A program made the position numbers and the translations under genes. A DNA stretch of 64,000 nt from assembly GCF_020042665.1 (NCBI RefSeq), contig NZ_CP083376.1:2826001-2890000 (forward strand), in the 5' to 3' direction. This stretch comes from Pseudoxanthomonas sp. X-1 (GTDB taxonomy: Bacteria; Pseudomonadota; Gammaproteobacteria; Xanthomonadales; Xanthomonadaceae). Under the pieces are notes generated by a model. It did no database searches. It worked only from the letters and a program-made list of their open reading frames with translations, and was not told the DNA's origin. Position 1 is the first letter of the stretch. Each line of letters begins with the position of its first letter. This document shows positions 36,172-45,222 of the stretch, one piece after another.

Positions 36172-39006
36172 ATGACTTGCAAGCCACTCTCGCGCAGTCG
36201 CCTGACTGCCGCCGTCTTCTCCGCTTTGCTGATGCCAACCGCCGTTGCGTTCGCACAGGACGGCCAGAGCGCCACCAATCTGGACAAGGTGACTGTCACG
36301 GGCTCATTGATCCCGCAGTCACAGATCGAGACCGCCACGCAGGTCATCACCATCAGTGCCGAGGACATCCACGCGCGCGGCTTCAACAGCGTGGTCGACA
36401 TCCTGCGTTCGAGCAGCTTCGCCAGCGGCGGCGTGCAGGGCGGCGAGACCTCGGGCAGCTTCACCCAGGGCGCCGAAACGGTGAGCATGTTCGGCCTCAA
36501 GCCGTCCTACACCAAGTTCCTGATCAACGGCCGGCCGATGGGCAACTACCCGGCCCTGTACAACGGCACCGATGCCTTCAACAGCGTCAGCGGCATCCCG
36601 ATCGACGCGATCGAGCGCGTGGAGATCCTGCCGGGCGGCGCCTCCTCGCTTTACGGCTCGGACGCCCTGGCCGGCGTAATCAACTTCATCCTCAAGAAGG
36701 ACTACGAAGGCACCACGCTGAACGTGCGCGGTGGCACCTATACCGAAGGCGGCGGCAACTCGGTCCGCTTCAGCCTGACCAACGGCTTCAACGCGTTCGA
36801 TGGCCGGCTGCATTCGGTGACATCGCTCCAGTACGAGACCTCCGATCCGATCTGGGGATACCAGCGCGATCTCACCGACTCGACCAACACCAAGGGCTAC
36901 AGCGCCTCGCCGGCCTCGCGCGACTACCTGGTCTACGGCTACCGCCAGATCAGCCAGAACGGCTTCGGCAGCAACGGCTATCTGTTCCCCGACGGCGTGG
37001 ACTGCTCGGCCGTCGCCTCGCAGTTCGCGGGCACCGAAGGCTTCCAGACGCGCGCGGGCTACGGCAGCTACTGCGGCTCCAACTACGCCCCGGGCTATCG
37101 CACCATCAAGAACGGCAAGGACTCGCTGCAGCTCTACAACCGCACCACGTTCAACGTCAACGACCACTTCGATCTCTATGGCGAAGTGCTCTACAGCCAT
37201 GACGCGGCCGAGTACGCCTCCGGCAGCAACTACACCTGGTGGGGCACGGGCGTGAAGTACGGGTACTACTACGACCCGGACTACGACAGCCTGCTGAACC
37301 TGCAGCGCGCGTTCTCGCCGGAGGATGTCGGCGGCAGCTACAAGAACATCATGAACAAGGACACCACCAAGAGCTACACCATCACGCTGGGTGGCAACGG
37401 CTCCTTCGGCGAGGCCTGGGACTACGATGTGGGCTTCACCCGCAACGAGACCCGGCTGGACTCGCGCACCTTCGTGCGCTGGGCCGACAAGATCAACGCC
37501 TACTTCGAGGACAAGATCCTGGGTCCGCAGCTCGGCGTGGATCCCTACTTCGGCGCCTATCCGATCTTCCGTCCGGACTATGCGGCGTTCTATACCGTCA
37601 TGCCGTCGCAGGACTTTGCCAGCTTCACCGGCTACGGCACCGCGCGCGCCAAGACCTGGGACGACACCTTCCGCGCCCAGTTGACCAATACCGACCTGTT
37701 CGCGTTGCCGGGCGGTTCGGCCGGCCTGGCCGTCGCGGTGGAAGCCGGCAACGAAGGCTGGGACTACGAGCCGATCCCGGGCATCATGGACGGCGCGGTC
37801 TGGGGCCTGACCGACGTGGCCGGCGCGGGTCACCGCACCAAGTACGCGGCCATGGCCGAGCTGCGCCTGCCGATCGTGGACATGCTGACCGCCTCGCTGT
37901 CCGGTCGCTACGACGCCTACGACGCGTACGGCAAGAAGATCGACAAGGCCACCTGGAGCGGCAGCCTGGAGTTCCGCCCGGTCGAAAGCCTGCTGGTCCG
38001 CGGCAAGTACGGCACCGCGTTCAAGTCGCCGACCCTGCCCGACCAGTTCCAGGGGCTGAGCGGTTCGTACGCCTTCGCGACGGACTACTACAACTGCGGG
38101 CTGGAAGGCTACACGCCGGATGACACCGAGGGTTGCTCCTCGCGCTACTCCAATGCCCAGTACTTCGGGACCAAGGAGGGCAACAGGGACCTGGAGCCGA
38201 TCACCGCCGACACCTGGAGCGTCGGCGCGGTGTGGGCACCGACCGCGCGCTTCTCGCTGGGCGTGGACTACTACAGCTGGGACATCAAGAACGAAGTCGC
38301 ACAGCTGGACAGCGACCAGATCCTCCTGCAGGAGTACTACTGCCGCAACAACCAGGCCGGTGCCGGAATCGTGTCCTGCGACCAGGCCTATGCCTGGGTG
38401 ACGCGCGGCCAGGACGGCACGCTGCAGGAGGTCTACACGCCGCGCATCAACGTGTCGCGGCAGAAGCTGGAGCTGTTCACCGTCAACAGCAGGTACCTGC
38501 AGGACATCGGCCGTTTCGGCGAGCTGATGTTCGCCGCCAACTACACCAACAAGCGCAAGCACGAGCTGCAGTCCGACCAGACCCAGCCCTACCTCGACCT
38601 GATCAGCGACCCGACCGCCAACTGGACCTACGACGCGGGCCCGAAGTGGAAGGCCGACGCGTCCGTGGGCTGGGCGATCTCCAAGTGGACCACGACGCTG
38701 TACGCCAACATGCTGGGCGCGACGCCCAACTACCTGGCCTACTCCTCGGGCAGCATGGACTACACCAACTCGGCCGGGGCCAAGGCGGGCAAGTGGGGCA
38801 CCTACACCACGTTCAACCTGGGCGTGGACTACCAGGTGGAGGACAATCTGCGCCTGTCGCTGCAGGTCAACAACATCGGCAACAAGCTGCCCGATGGGCA
38901 GGCCTACAACTACCCGGGCACGTCCACCACGCCGTACAACAACTATCTGTACAGCGTGTACGGCCGCGCGGTGTATGCACAGCTGCGCTACGATTTCGGC
39001 AAGTAA
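36172..39006 (+). CDS. TonB-dependent outer-membrane receptor
   Basis: This is a 944-residue receptor that imports a large or scarce substrate using TonB energy. The signal peptide ends at AFA (residue 28). A TonB-box-like DKVTVTG (about 38-44) leads into the plug (EDIHARGFNSVVDILR through INGRPMGNYPALYNG, IERVEILPGGASSLYGSDALAGVINFIL), then the 22-strand barrel ending YAQLRYDFGK. No STN signalling domain is present. The ATG at 36172 (GGGGA ten bases upstream) gives a clean signal peptide; ATG 36118 is an alternative. A terminator and a TPR-sulfotransferase gene follow. An acid-flanked tyrosine run lies at residues 363-372. The substrate is unknown. Confidence 0.93.
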   Translation: MTCKPLSRSRLTAAVFSALLMPTAVAFAQDGQSATNLDKVTVTGSLIPQSQIETATQVITISAEDIHARGFNSVVDILRSSSFASGGVQGGETSGSFTQGAETVSMFGLKPSYTKFLINGRPMGNYPALYNGTDAFNSVSGIPIDAIERVEILPGGASSLYGSDALAGVINFILKKDYEGTTLNVRGGTYTEGGGNSVRFSLTNGFNAFDGRLHSVTSLQYETSDPIWGYQRDLTDSTNTKGYSASPASRDYLVYGYRQISQNGFGSNGYLFPDGVDCSAVASQFAGTEGFQTRAGYGSYCGSNYAPGYRTIKNGKDSLQLYNRTTFNVNDHFDLYGEVLYSHDAAEYASGSNYTWWGTGVKYGYYYDPDYDSLLNLQRAFSPEDVGGSYKNIMNKDTTKSYTITLGGNGSFGEAWDYDVGFTRNETRLDSRTFVRWADKINAYFEDKILGPQLGVDPYFGAYPIFRPDYAAFYTVMPSQDFASFTGYGTARAKTWDDTFRAQLTNTDLFALPGGSAGLAVAVEAGNEGWDYEPIPGIMDGAVWGLTDVAGAGHRTKYAAMAELRLPIVDMLTASLSGRYDAYDAYGKKIDKATWSGSLEFRPVESLLVRGKYGTAFKSPTLPDQFQGLSGSYAFATDYYNCGLEGYTPDDTEGCSSRYSNAQYFGTKEGNRDLEPITADTWSVGAVWAPTARFSLGVDYYSWDIKNEVAQLDSDQILLQEYYCRNNQAGAGIVSCDQAYAWVTRGQDGTLQEVYTPRINVSRQKLELFTVNSRYLQDIGRFGELMFAANYTNKRKHELQSDQTQPYLDLISDPTANWTYDAGPKWKADASVGWAISKWTTTLYANMLGATPNYLAYSSGSMDYTNSAGAKAGKWGTYTTFNLGVDYQVEDNLRLSLQVNNIGNKLPDGQAYNYPGTSTTPYNNYLYSVYGRAVYAQLRYDFGK

Positions 39007-39029
39007 GCCGCGTCCAAGGCATGCTGTCT

Positions 39030-39058
39030 GGAGGCCCCCGCAAGGGGGCTTCCTTTTT
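39030..39058 (+). terminator. Rho-independent terminator/attenuator between receptor and sulfotransferase
   Basis: A ten-pair stem (39030-39039 with 39044-39053, one G-U) closed by a GCAA tetraloop is followed by TTTTT at 39054-39058. Only 16 bases separate it from the sulfotransferase start, whose RBS overlaps the tail. It should reduce but not necessarily abolish readthrough. Confidence 0.85.
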
Positions 39059-39074
39059 CGCTGCAGGAGAGGCG

Positions 39075-40673
39075 ATGGAGAAGATCCGACATCAATACGC
39101 GTCGGCGGTAGAGGCCCTGAACAGGCGAGCCTGGGCACAGGCCAGGCAGCTTGCCGAGCCCCTGCTGCGACACTGGCCGGAACATGCCGGCCTGCACTTC
39201 GTCATCGGCGTGGCCGCACTGGAGCAGGCCGCCTGGAAGGACGCGTTCCGTCATCTGCTGATGGCGAGCCGGCTCAACCCGGAGCGGCCGGACTACGCGG
39301 CCCAGTTCGCGCGGCTCCTGCTGGAATGCCAGCAACCCGACGACGCGCTGGCGCAGGCCGAGCGCGCCATGGCGCTGCAACCGTCCGACCCGGTGACGCT
39401 CAACACGCTGGCGGTGGTCTTCACCCGCTGCGCCGAGCATGCGCGCGCCGCAGGCGCGTTCGAGGCCGCGGTCGAGCAAGCCCCGGACGAGCCCAGCCTG
39501 CGCTTCAACCTGGCCACCGCGCTGACGGCGACCGGCGACATCGCCGGTGCCATCGCGGCATGCGAAGCCTGCATCCGCCTGCAGCCGACGTACTGGCGCG
39601 CGCATCTGACCCTGGCCCAGCTTTCCCGGCAGACCCCGGAGCGCAATCATGTCGAACGGCTCCAGGCCCTGCTCGAGCGCCATCCCGATCCGTCGGCGCA
39701 GCTTCACCTGAATCTGGCGCTGGAGAAGGAGTTCGACGACCTGGGCGAGCCGCAGCGCGCGATGTCCCACCTGATCGCAGGCAAGGCGGCCTGGCGACCG
39801 CAGCTGAATCGGTCCGGGCCGAGCGATGCGTCCATGTTCGAAGCCATCGAACAGGCGAGCCAGGTCCTGACTTCGGCCGGCGCCGGCTACCGCGGCGCGC
39901 CACCGACGCCCATCTTCATCGTCGGGATGCCCAGGAGCGGCACGACCCTGGTCGAGCGCATCCTGTCCTCCCACTCGCAGGTCCATTCGGCCGGCGAACT
40001 CCAGCATTTCCCGGTGGCGTTCAAGAAGGCGGCGGGGGTTTCCTCGCCCTGGATCCTGGACCCGGCGACCCTCGCCGCGGCGCACCGCATCGACTGGCGC
40101 GCCCTCGGGCGCGATTACCTGCAGCTGGCGCACTCCGCCGCGGGAAGCAAGGCCTGCTTCGTCGACAAGCTTCCGCAGAATTTTCTCTACCTGGGCTGGA
40201 TCGCCCAGGCCTTGCCGGAGGCCAGGATCATCTGCCTGCGACGCGATCCGATGGACACCTGCATCGCCAACTTCCGTCAGCTGTTCGCCCCGACGCCGCA
40301 ATACAACTACTCGTTCGATCTGCTCGATGTGGGCCGCTACTACATCGGCTTCGACCGGCTCATGGCGCACTGGAACCGCCTGCTGCCGGATCGCATCCTG
40401 GAAATCGACTACGAGGACATCGTCGAGCACCAGGCCGCCAGCACACGCAAGCTGCTCGCATTCTGTGGCCTCGACTGGGAGGACGCCTGCCTGTCCTTCG
40501 AGCGCAACGCCGCGCCCGTGGCCACCGCCAGCGCGGTGCAGGTCCGCTCACCGATCTATCGCAGTTCGCTGGGACGCTGGAAGCGCTACGGCGAAAGTGT
40601 GGAACCCCTGCGCCAGCTTCTGGCGCAGGCCGGCCTGGTGGACAGCGCGGATCCACGCGTCGAACGCGGCTGA
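39075..40673 (+). CDS. TPR-repeat sulfotransferase
   Basis: This is a 532-residue cytoplasmic-looking protein. Residues 1-260 are tetratricopeptide repeats (for example FVIGVAALEQAAWKDAFRHL, QPDDALAQAERAMALQPSDP, SLRFNLATALTATGDIAGAI). Residues 275-525 are a PAPS-dependent sulfotransferase domain with the 5'-phosphosulfate loop GMPRSGTT (284-291) and the 3'-phosphate motif CLRRDPMDTC (387-396). RBS AGGAG is five bases upstream. TPR-sulfotransferases next to TonB receptors recur in xanthomonads, sphingomonads and caulobacters, but their substrate is unknown. No PAPS-synthesis genes are in this window. Confidence 0.88.
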   Translation: MEKIRHQYASAVEALNRRAWAQARQLAEPLLRHWPEHAGLHFVIGVAALEQAAWKDAFRHLLMASRLNPERPDYAAQFARLLLECQQPDDALAQAERAMALQPSDPVTLNTLAVVFTRCAEHARAAGAFEAAVEQAPDEPSLRFNLATALTATGDIAGAIAACEACIRLQPTYWRAHLTLAQLSRQTPERNHVERLQALLERHPDPSAQLHLNLALEKEFDDLGEPQRAMSHLIAGKAAWRPQLNRSGPSDASMFEAIEQASQVLTSAGAGYRGAPPTPIFIVGMPRSGTTLVERILSSHSQVHSAGELQHFPVAFKKAAGVSSPWILDPATLAAAHRIDWRALGRDYLQLAHSAAGSKACFVDKLPQNFLYLGWIAQALPEARIICLRRDPMDTCIANFRQLFAPTPQYNYSFDLLDVGRYYIGFDRLMAHWNRLLPDRILEIDYEDIVEHQAASTRKLLAFCGLDWEDACLSFERNAAPVATASAVQVRSPIYRSSLGRWKRYGESVEPLRQLLAQAGLVDSADPRVERG

Positions 40674-40867
40674 ACGCGCCGCGGGGAAGCAACGATCACG
40701 CTCGCGCGAACGGGAACAACGATGACCTCACCGACGCGGCACTGAGGGCACCAGCGGCCTTCGGGTCCGCGATGCAGGTCCAGATCGCTCCTGCCCCAAG
40801 GCGCGCTGACGCACGCCGCAGCGCAGGGCGCGGCGTCCGCCCTTCAAGGACACGGTGCACGCAACGC
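40674..40867. other. Gene-free stretch between sulfotransferase and Oar-like gene
   Basis: This lies between two convergent genes. I see no credible coding frame, RNA gene or repeat. The only clear element is the hairpin terminator that follows at 40868-40897. Confidence 0.5.
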
Positions 40868-40897
40868 AAAAGGGGCCGATCCTTCCGGATCGGCCCC
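40868..40897 (-). terminator. Rho-independent terminator of the Oar-like receptor
   Basis: On the minus strand an 11-bp stem (GGGGCCGATCC with GGATCGGCCCC, arms 40872-40882 and 40887-40897, loop 4 nt) is followed by TTTT (40871-40868). It lies 28 bases after the receptor stop. Confidence 0.88.
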
Positions 40898-40924
40898 CGT
40901 GTTACACGCACTCGATGGAACTGA

Positions 40925-43900
40925 TCAGTAGTCGTAGCGGACCGTGAAGCGGAGCGAACGCGGTGTCTGATAGTTCTGGTCGTTCAGGTAGTTGGCGCTG
41001 ATGACATCACGCGAAGCTTCCTTGAACTCGTTGTACTCAGTGACCTTGTCGTTATTGAACAGGTTGAAGACATCGAGCTTGAACTTCAGCTTGTTGTCGG
41101 CCCACGTGGGGACGTACGCGGCCGAGAGGTCGAACGTCCACAACCAGGGCGTGCGCCCCTGGTCGCCGCGATTACCGAGCTGGCGCTCGCCGGCGTCGTT
41201 CAGGCAGTAGAAGCTCGATCCACTGTAAGGCGTGAGCGTGCCCTGATCGGGCTGCGGAATGTCATCCAGCGGGATGTAGCCCTGACAGTTCACAGGACGA
41301 CCGGACTGCACCACCAGGTTTCCGCCCAGCTGCCATTCCGGGCTGATCGAATAGACACCGAACAGCTTCAAGGTGTGCTTGCGATCGTTCGGCAACGGAC
41401 CATAGCTGCCGTCCATGAACAGGCGGTGGTCGAAGTCCTGCGTCAGGCCGGGATCGCCCTGCTCCAGGGTCGAGTTGACGTAGCCCTCGATGTTGCCGCG
41501 GCTCTTGGCGTAGGTGTACGAGCCCTGCAGGTTGAATTTCTCGCCCGTGCGCTCCCAGAAGATGTCCAGGCCGGTGTAGGTGCGCTTGTACTTGGGCAGG
41601 CCGAGATAGGACGCCGGCAACGTGGCCAGCTCAACCTCGCCATCGCCGTTCAGGTCCACGTTGATCGTGACATCGTTGCCCGGATTGATGAAGTAGCACG
41701 AGGGCACCGAGCTGGGATCGAAATCGTCATAGCCGTTGTCCGCAGCCCAATCGATCCACGGATTGGTCGTGCAGGTGTCGTCCATGCCGTTCTTCACTTC
41801 GCGACGCGTGACCCGCGCGCCAACCATCCAGTCCTCGGTGAGCTGCACCTGGGCACCGAAGATGTACTCGTCCTGGTACATCGGCGAAAGATCGGTCGAT
41901 GCCACCGACGCGGGATTCGGCGCCTCCAGGGAGCCGTTGACCTGCGTCGCACCGATCTGCGCGCCCTGCCCGACCGGCGTGCCGTCGGCTTCGTTCCAGC
42001 CGTCGACGTAGTACCAGTTCGAGACCGTCGATTCCGCACCCGTCGCGCGAATACTGGAGTTGGTGGCCACCGGAATGTAGTAACGACCCGCCGTACCGAA
42101 CAGCTTGAAGCTGGCGTCGCCCACGACGTCCCACGTGAAGCCCAGGCGCGGCGCGATCTTGTAGTCGGACTCGACCCAGGCGATGCCGTCACCGTTCTTG
42201 TTCTCGAACTTCTCTCCGCGCACGCCCAGCTGAAGCAACAGGTTGTCGGTGATCTGCCAGTTGTCTTCCAGGTAGATCGCGCTGTTCAGATTTTCGTAGC
42301 TGGAGCTGCTGGTCTGGTAGACGCGCGAGCGCGCATACATCTCGCCCGGGGCGACCAGCTGACCATTCACCGTGCGACCCGGGCGACCGGCGTACGCGCC
42401 CGTGGCCACCGACGTGGTCGGGATGGTGTAGTAGGCCCAGTTGATGCCGCCAGCATAGGTCTGGCCGCGATGGCTGGACGTGTACTTCTCCTCGTCCACG
42501 CCGAAACGCAGGCGATGATCGCCCAGCACCCACTCCGCATCGATGCGGTACGCCTTGCGGATGTCCTCATCGGGTTCCGCGTTCAGGTCGGCAATCGTCG
42601 AGACCGTGCCAGGGTTGCAACCGATATAGCGATCGACCGTGCTCGTCGTCAGCCCGAAGCTGTAGGCCCACGGGCACTCGCCACCCACCGGATTGGCGGG
42701 CAAGCGCGAGTTGATGGTGTTACTCAGGTAGCCGTACTGCGCCGACACCGTGAAGTTGTCGGTCACGTAGTTGGTGTACTTCAGGATGCCCACCTTGCCG
42801 CCATTCTCGATCTCGTACTGATCGATCGGCAGCTCATGGCGTCCTACGTTGTAACGGTTCTCACCATCCGCCGTCACGTCGTACTCGTACGTGTGGTACT
42901 TGGTCTTGGTCCGGTTGTAGAGGCCGGTGAATTCCAGCAGCTGGTTATCGGTGATGTACCAATCCAGCTTCAGCAACGCCTGAGGATCCGTGTTCTTGGT
43001 CTTCTGGCTGGTCAGCGACCCGAACGTGTCGGTGCTGTCGTCCCGACCCTCGGCGATCGCGAAGAAGAACAGGCGATCCTTGATGATAGGACCGCTCGCA
43101 TAGGCCGAGTACACCAGGCTGTCCGACTCGTTGTCGCTGCGATAGATGTACAGCGGATCGGCGGCATCCGGCTCACGGTCGCGCACATCCTTCGCCGAGG
43201 CACGACCCCAGTTCGGCGCCCACTCGGCGCTGCCGCCGAAATGCCATTCGTTGGAGCCGGACTTGGTCACGATGCTGATGATGCCGCCCAGCGAACGGCC
43301 GTACTCGGCGCTGTAGCCGCCGGTCTTGACCTGCAGCTGGCCCACGCCCTGGAACGGAACATCGGCGAACGACAACATGTTGCGCATGTTGGTGATGTCG
43401 AAGCCGTTCAGGTAGTAGCCGTTCTCGGCGACCGAGGAACCCGCGAACGACGCCAGATTACCGTCACCGAAGCCGGTGTCGCCCCTGACCGCGCCAGGCG
43501 AGAGCAGCGCCACCGAGGTCACGTCGCTTGCGACAGGAAGCGCCGCGATCTGATCGGCCGTGAAGACGGACGTGGACTCGACGGAGGAAACGTCGATGGG
43601 ATTGAGGGCACGCGCGCCGACGACGGTGACGCCATCGAGCGTCTTCGCCGAGGCCTCGCCGAAGACCACCTGCGAGCCGCTGCCGACCTTGACCAGCACT
43701 TCGCGGGTCTGCCCGTCGGCGACGATCGAGTAGTTGCCCGGGGGCAGCTGGCTGAAAGTGAAGCGACCATCGCTGCCGGCCACGATGGAACGGGTCAGGC
43801 CCGTCTGCGGGCTCTGGATGGTGATGGTGCTGCCCGGCTGGCTGCTGCCGAAGATCGAGCCCACGGCGCTCTGCGCCTGCACACCACCCACCACGCACAT

Positions 43901-43972
43901 CCCCAGCGCAACACTCAGCGCGCTGCGCTTGATGTTCCGCAACACCCGATTACGAACTCCACGAGTCCCCAT
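40925..43972 (-). CDS. Oar-like TonB-dependent receptor with carboxypeptidase-like N-terminal domain
   Basis: This is a 1015-residue outer-membrane protein. A long signal peptide ends at VQA (residue 33). Residues about 35-105 form a carboxypeptidase-regulatory-like beta domain (GSTITIQSPQTGLTRSIV, DGRFTFSQLPPGNYSI). The plug (TADQIAALPVASDVTSVALL, FDITNMRNMLSFADVPFQG, GGYSAEYGRSLGGIISIVTK) and the barrel ending RSLRFTVRYDY follow. The architecture matches Oar/adventurous-gliding-type receptors. GAGAGAG precedes the ATG. Its coding sequence looks less GC-rich than neighbouring core genes, and its upstream region is strongly AT-rich, suggesting acquisition or silencing. The substrate is unknown. 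Confidence 0.92.
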   Translation of the reverse strand: MGTRGVRNRVLRNIKRSALSVALGMCVVGGVQAQSAVGSIFGSSQPGSTITIQSPQTGLTRSIVAGSDGRFTFSQLPPGNYSIVADGQTREVLVKVGSGSQVVFGEASAKTLDGVTVVGARALNPIDVSSVESTSVFTADQIAALPVASDVTSVALLSPGAVRGDTGFGDGNLASFAGSSVAENGYYLNGFDITNMRNMLSFADVPFQGVGQLQVKTGGYSAEYGRSLGGIISIVTKSGSNEWHFGGSAEWAPNWGRASAKDVRDREPDAADPLYIYRSDNESDSLVYSAYASGPIIKDRLFFFAIAEGRDDSTDTFGSLTSQKTKNTDPQALLKLDWYITDNQLLEFTGLYNRTKTKYHTYEYDVTADGENRYNVGRHELPIDQYEIENGGKVGILKYTNYVTDNFTVSAQYGYLSNTINSRLPANPVGGECPWAYSFGLTTSTVDRYIGCNPGTVSTIADLNAEPDEDIRKAYRIDAEWVLGDHRLRFGVDEEKYTSSHRGQTYAGGINWAYYTIPTTSVATGAYAGRPGRTVNGQLVAPGEMYARSRVYQTSSSSYENLNSAIYLEDNWQITDNLLLQLGVRGEKFENKNGDGIAWVESDYKIAPRLGFTWDVVGDASFKLFGTAGRYYIPVATNSSIRATGAESTVSNWYYVDGWNEADGTPVGQGAQIGATQVNGSLEAPNPASVASTDLSPMYQDEYIFGAQVQLTEDWMVGARVTRREVKNGMDDTCTTNPWIDWAADNGYDDFDPSSVPSCYFINPGNDVTINVDLNGDGEVELATLPASYLGLPKYKRTYTGLDIFWERTGEKFNLQGSYTYAKSRGNIEGYVNSTLEQGDPGLTQDFDHRLFMDGSYGPLPNDRKHTLKLFGVYSISPEWQLGGNLVVQSGRPVNCQGYIPLDDIPQPDQGTLTPYSGSSFYCLNDAGERQLGNRGDQGRTPWLWTFDLSAAYVPTWADNKLKFKLDVFNLFNNDKVTEYNEFKEASRDVISANYLNDQNYQTPRSLRFTVRYDY

Positions 43973-44484
43973 AGCTCTCTCTCTGTCAAATTAGTGCGAA
44001 TCAGGCCGGACCTGCGCCGGCCTTCGAGTAGTCCCTTTCATCCGTCCACGCAATGGCATGCCTGACTCGGCATACGCGGCCACATTTGCCAATCCCCGGC
44101 ATAACGAAAGGTTGACCGGAGCTTAACCCGGCACTCACGTGTGGCGGATTTCAGAAAATTACAATTTCGAAATGTTCTCTTTTATTGTTTTAAAACAGTA
44201 ACTTGCCAGCTCACATAGAAATTTTCATTTCTGTAATTGTCTGATCCGCCGCCCGAAACGCCGAATGGACACATCAAGACAAGCGCTGTGATGCCCCGTC
44301 CGATCGGAGGCAACATGCGTACGGACGGACCTTCTCACCGGGATCTTCCGCTCATGCATGAGCGGGTTTCATGTCCAGACTCAATCTGCGGGATCGGGAA
44401 CTCGCCGCCAACCGGCGCATCGGCGCGCACCACACGCACGGGTACGGTATAAGGGCCGCAGACACCAACCCTGGGAGGGAACTG
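43973..44484. other. 512-base divergent intergenic region with AT-rich core
   Basis: This separates the Oar-like gene from the DUF2147 gene. From 44161 to 44240 it is 58 A/T of 80 bases, strikingly unlike the rest of the window. It should hold the promoter of the Oar-like gene (minus) and, further right, that of DUF2147 (a TATAAG near 44450). Small open frames here (for example 44237-44452) have no RBS or recognisable content. Confidence 0.6.
44186..44197. promoter_or_regulatory. AT palindrome in the Oar-like upstream region
   Basis: TGTTTTAAAACA is a perfect 12-base palindrome inside the AT-rich core. AGAAAT-TTTC-ATTTCT (44217-44232) is a second small dyad. They may be regulator sites or curved/silencer DNA. 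Confidence 0.4.
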
Positions 44485-44925
44485 ATGCGCAAGACGATCC
44501 TGATGTTGTCCCTGTCCGTGCTGGCCGGCGCCGCGTCCAGCGCGATGGCCGCCGATGGCGCGGTCGGGCGCTGGAAGACCATCGACGACAAGACCGGCGA
44601 GGTGAAATCCATCGTGGAGATCAGCCAGGCGGCCAATGGCAGCCTGACCGGCAAGGTCGTGGAGATCCTCAAGTCGGACAAGGGTCCCAACCCGGTCTGC
44701 GACGGCTGCTCGGGCGAGCGCAAGAACAAGCCGATCAAGGGCATGACCATCCTGTGGGACCTCAAGCCCGACGGCGCCAACGAGTGGGCCGGCGGCACCA
44801 TCCTCGACCCGGCCAATGGCAAGACCTACAAGTCCAAGATGGAACTCCAGCCGGGCGGCAAGAAGCTGGACGTCTCCGGCTGCATCGCCTTCATCTGCCG
44901 CGCGCAGACCTGGCTGCGCGAGTAG
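44485..44925 (+). CDS. DUF2147 family secreted protein
   Basis: This is a 146-residue exported protein. The signal peptide MRKTILMLSLSVLAGAASSAMA is cut before ADGA. The mature DUF2147 domain shows VGRWKTIDDKTGEVKSIVEI, a CDGCSGERKNKPIKGM segment, AGGTILDPANGKTYKSKMEL and a C-terminal LDVSGCIAFICRAQTW. Four cysteines probably form disulfides. GGGAGGGA precedes the ATG. The family is a small beta-barrel of unknown function, often near stress or envelope genes. A strong terminator follows. Confidence 0.88.
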   Translation: MRKTILMLSLSVLAGAASSAMAADGAVGRWKTIDDKTGEVKSIVEISQAANGSLTGKVVEILKSDKGPNPVCDGCSGERKNKPIKGMTILWDLKPDGANEWAGGTILDPANGKTYKSKMELQPGGKKLDVSGCIAFICRAQTWLRE

Positions 44926-44955
44926 CGCAAGTCGCGTCTTCGCGAACACCCGACC

Positions 44956-44982
44956 AGCCCGGCCTCACAGCCGGGCTTTTTT
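44956..44982 (+). terminator. Rho-independent terminator of the DUF2147 gene
   Basis: AGCCCGGC (44956-44963) and GCCGGGCT (44970-44977) pair around a CTCACA loop, followed by a run of six Ts (44977-44982), 31 bases past the stop. Confidence 0.9.
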
Positions 44983-45222
44983 CGTGGCGCTCTCCAGCAT
45001 GCGGAGACCGATCCGTCTATGACATGCGTGCGGGATCGATGAGCGAACGTCGTTCCCTCGCCTTGACCCGGCTGGCCTCGGCTTCGCGGGTACATCAGCC
45101 ATCCATCACTGGCTTGTCGCCACGGGTACTGTTACGCCGCTCTGGGCACCGAGCTGGCCTGGACACCGCGACAGGTTGCTCAGGACCTTCTTCGACCCGG
45201 AGCCGATTCGCTCAATGCGCGC

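Noticed and set aside
36319..39138. A 939-codon minus-strand frame opposite the TonB receptor
   Set aside because: The sense frame has a signal peptide, plug and barrel signatures; the antisense has none.
43981..43990. A TTGACA just upstream of the Oar-like start, resembling a -35 box
   Set aside because: It is about ten bases from the ATG, leaving no room for a -10 and transcript start; probably coincidental.
44237..44452. A 71-codon frame in the AT-rich intergenic region
   Set aside because: No RBS, no recognisable sequence, and proline/threonine-rich content without periodicity; more likely part of the regulatory region.
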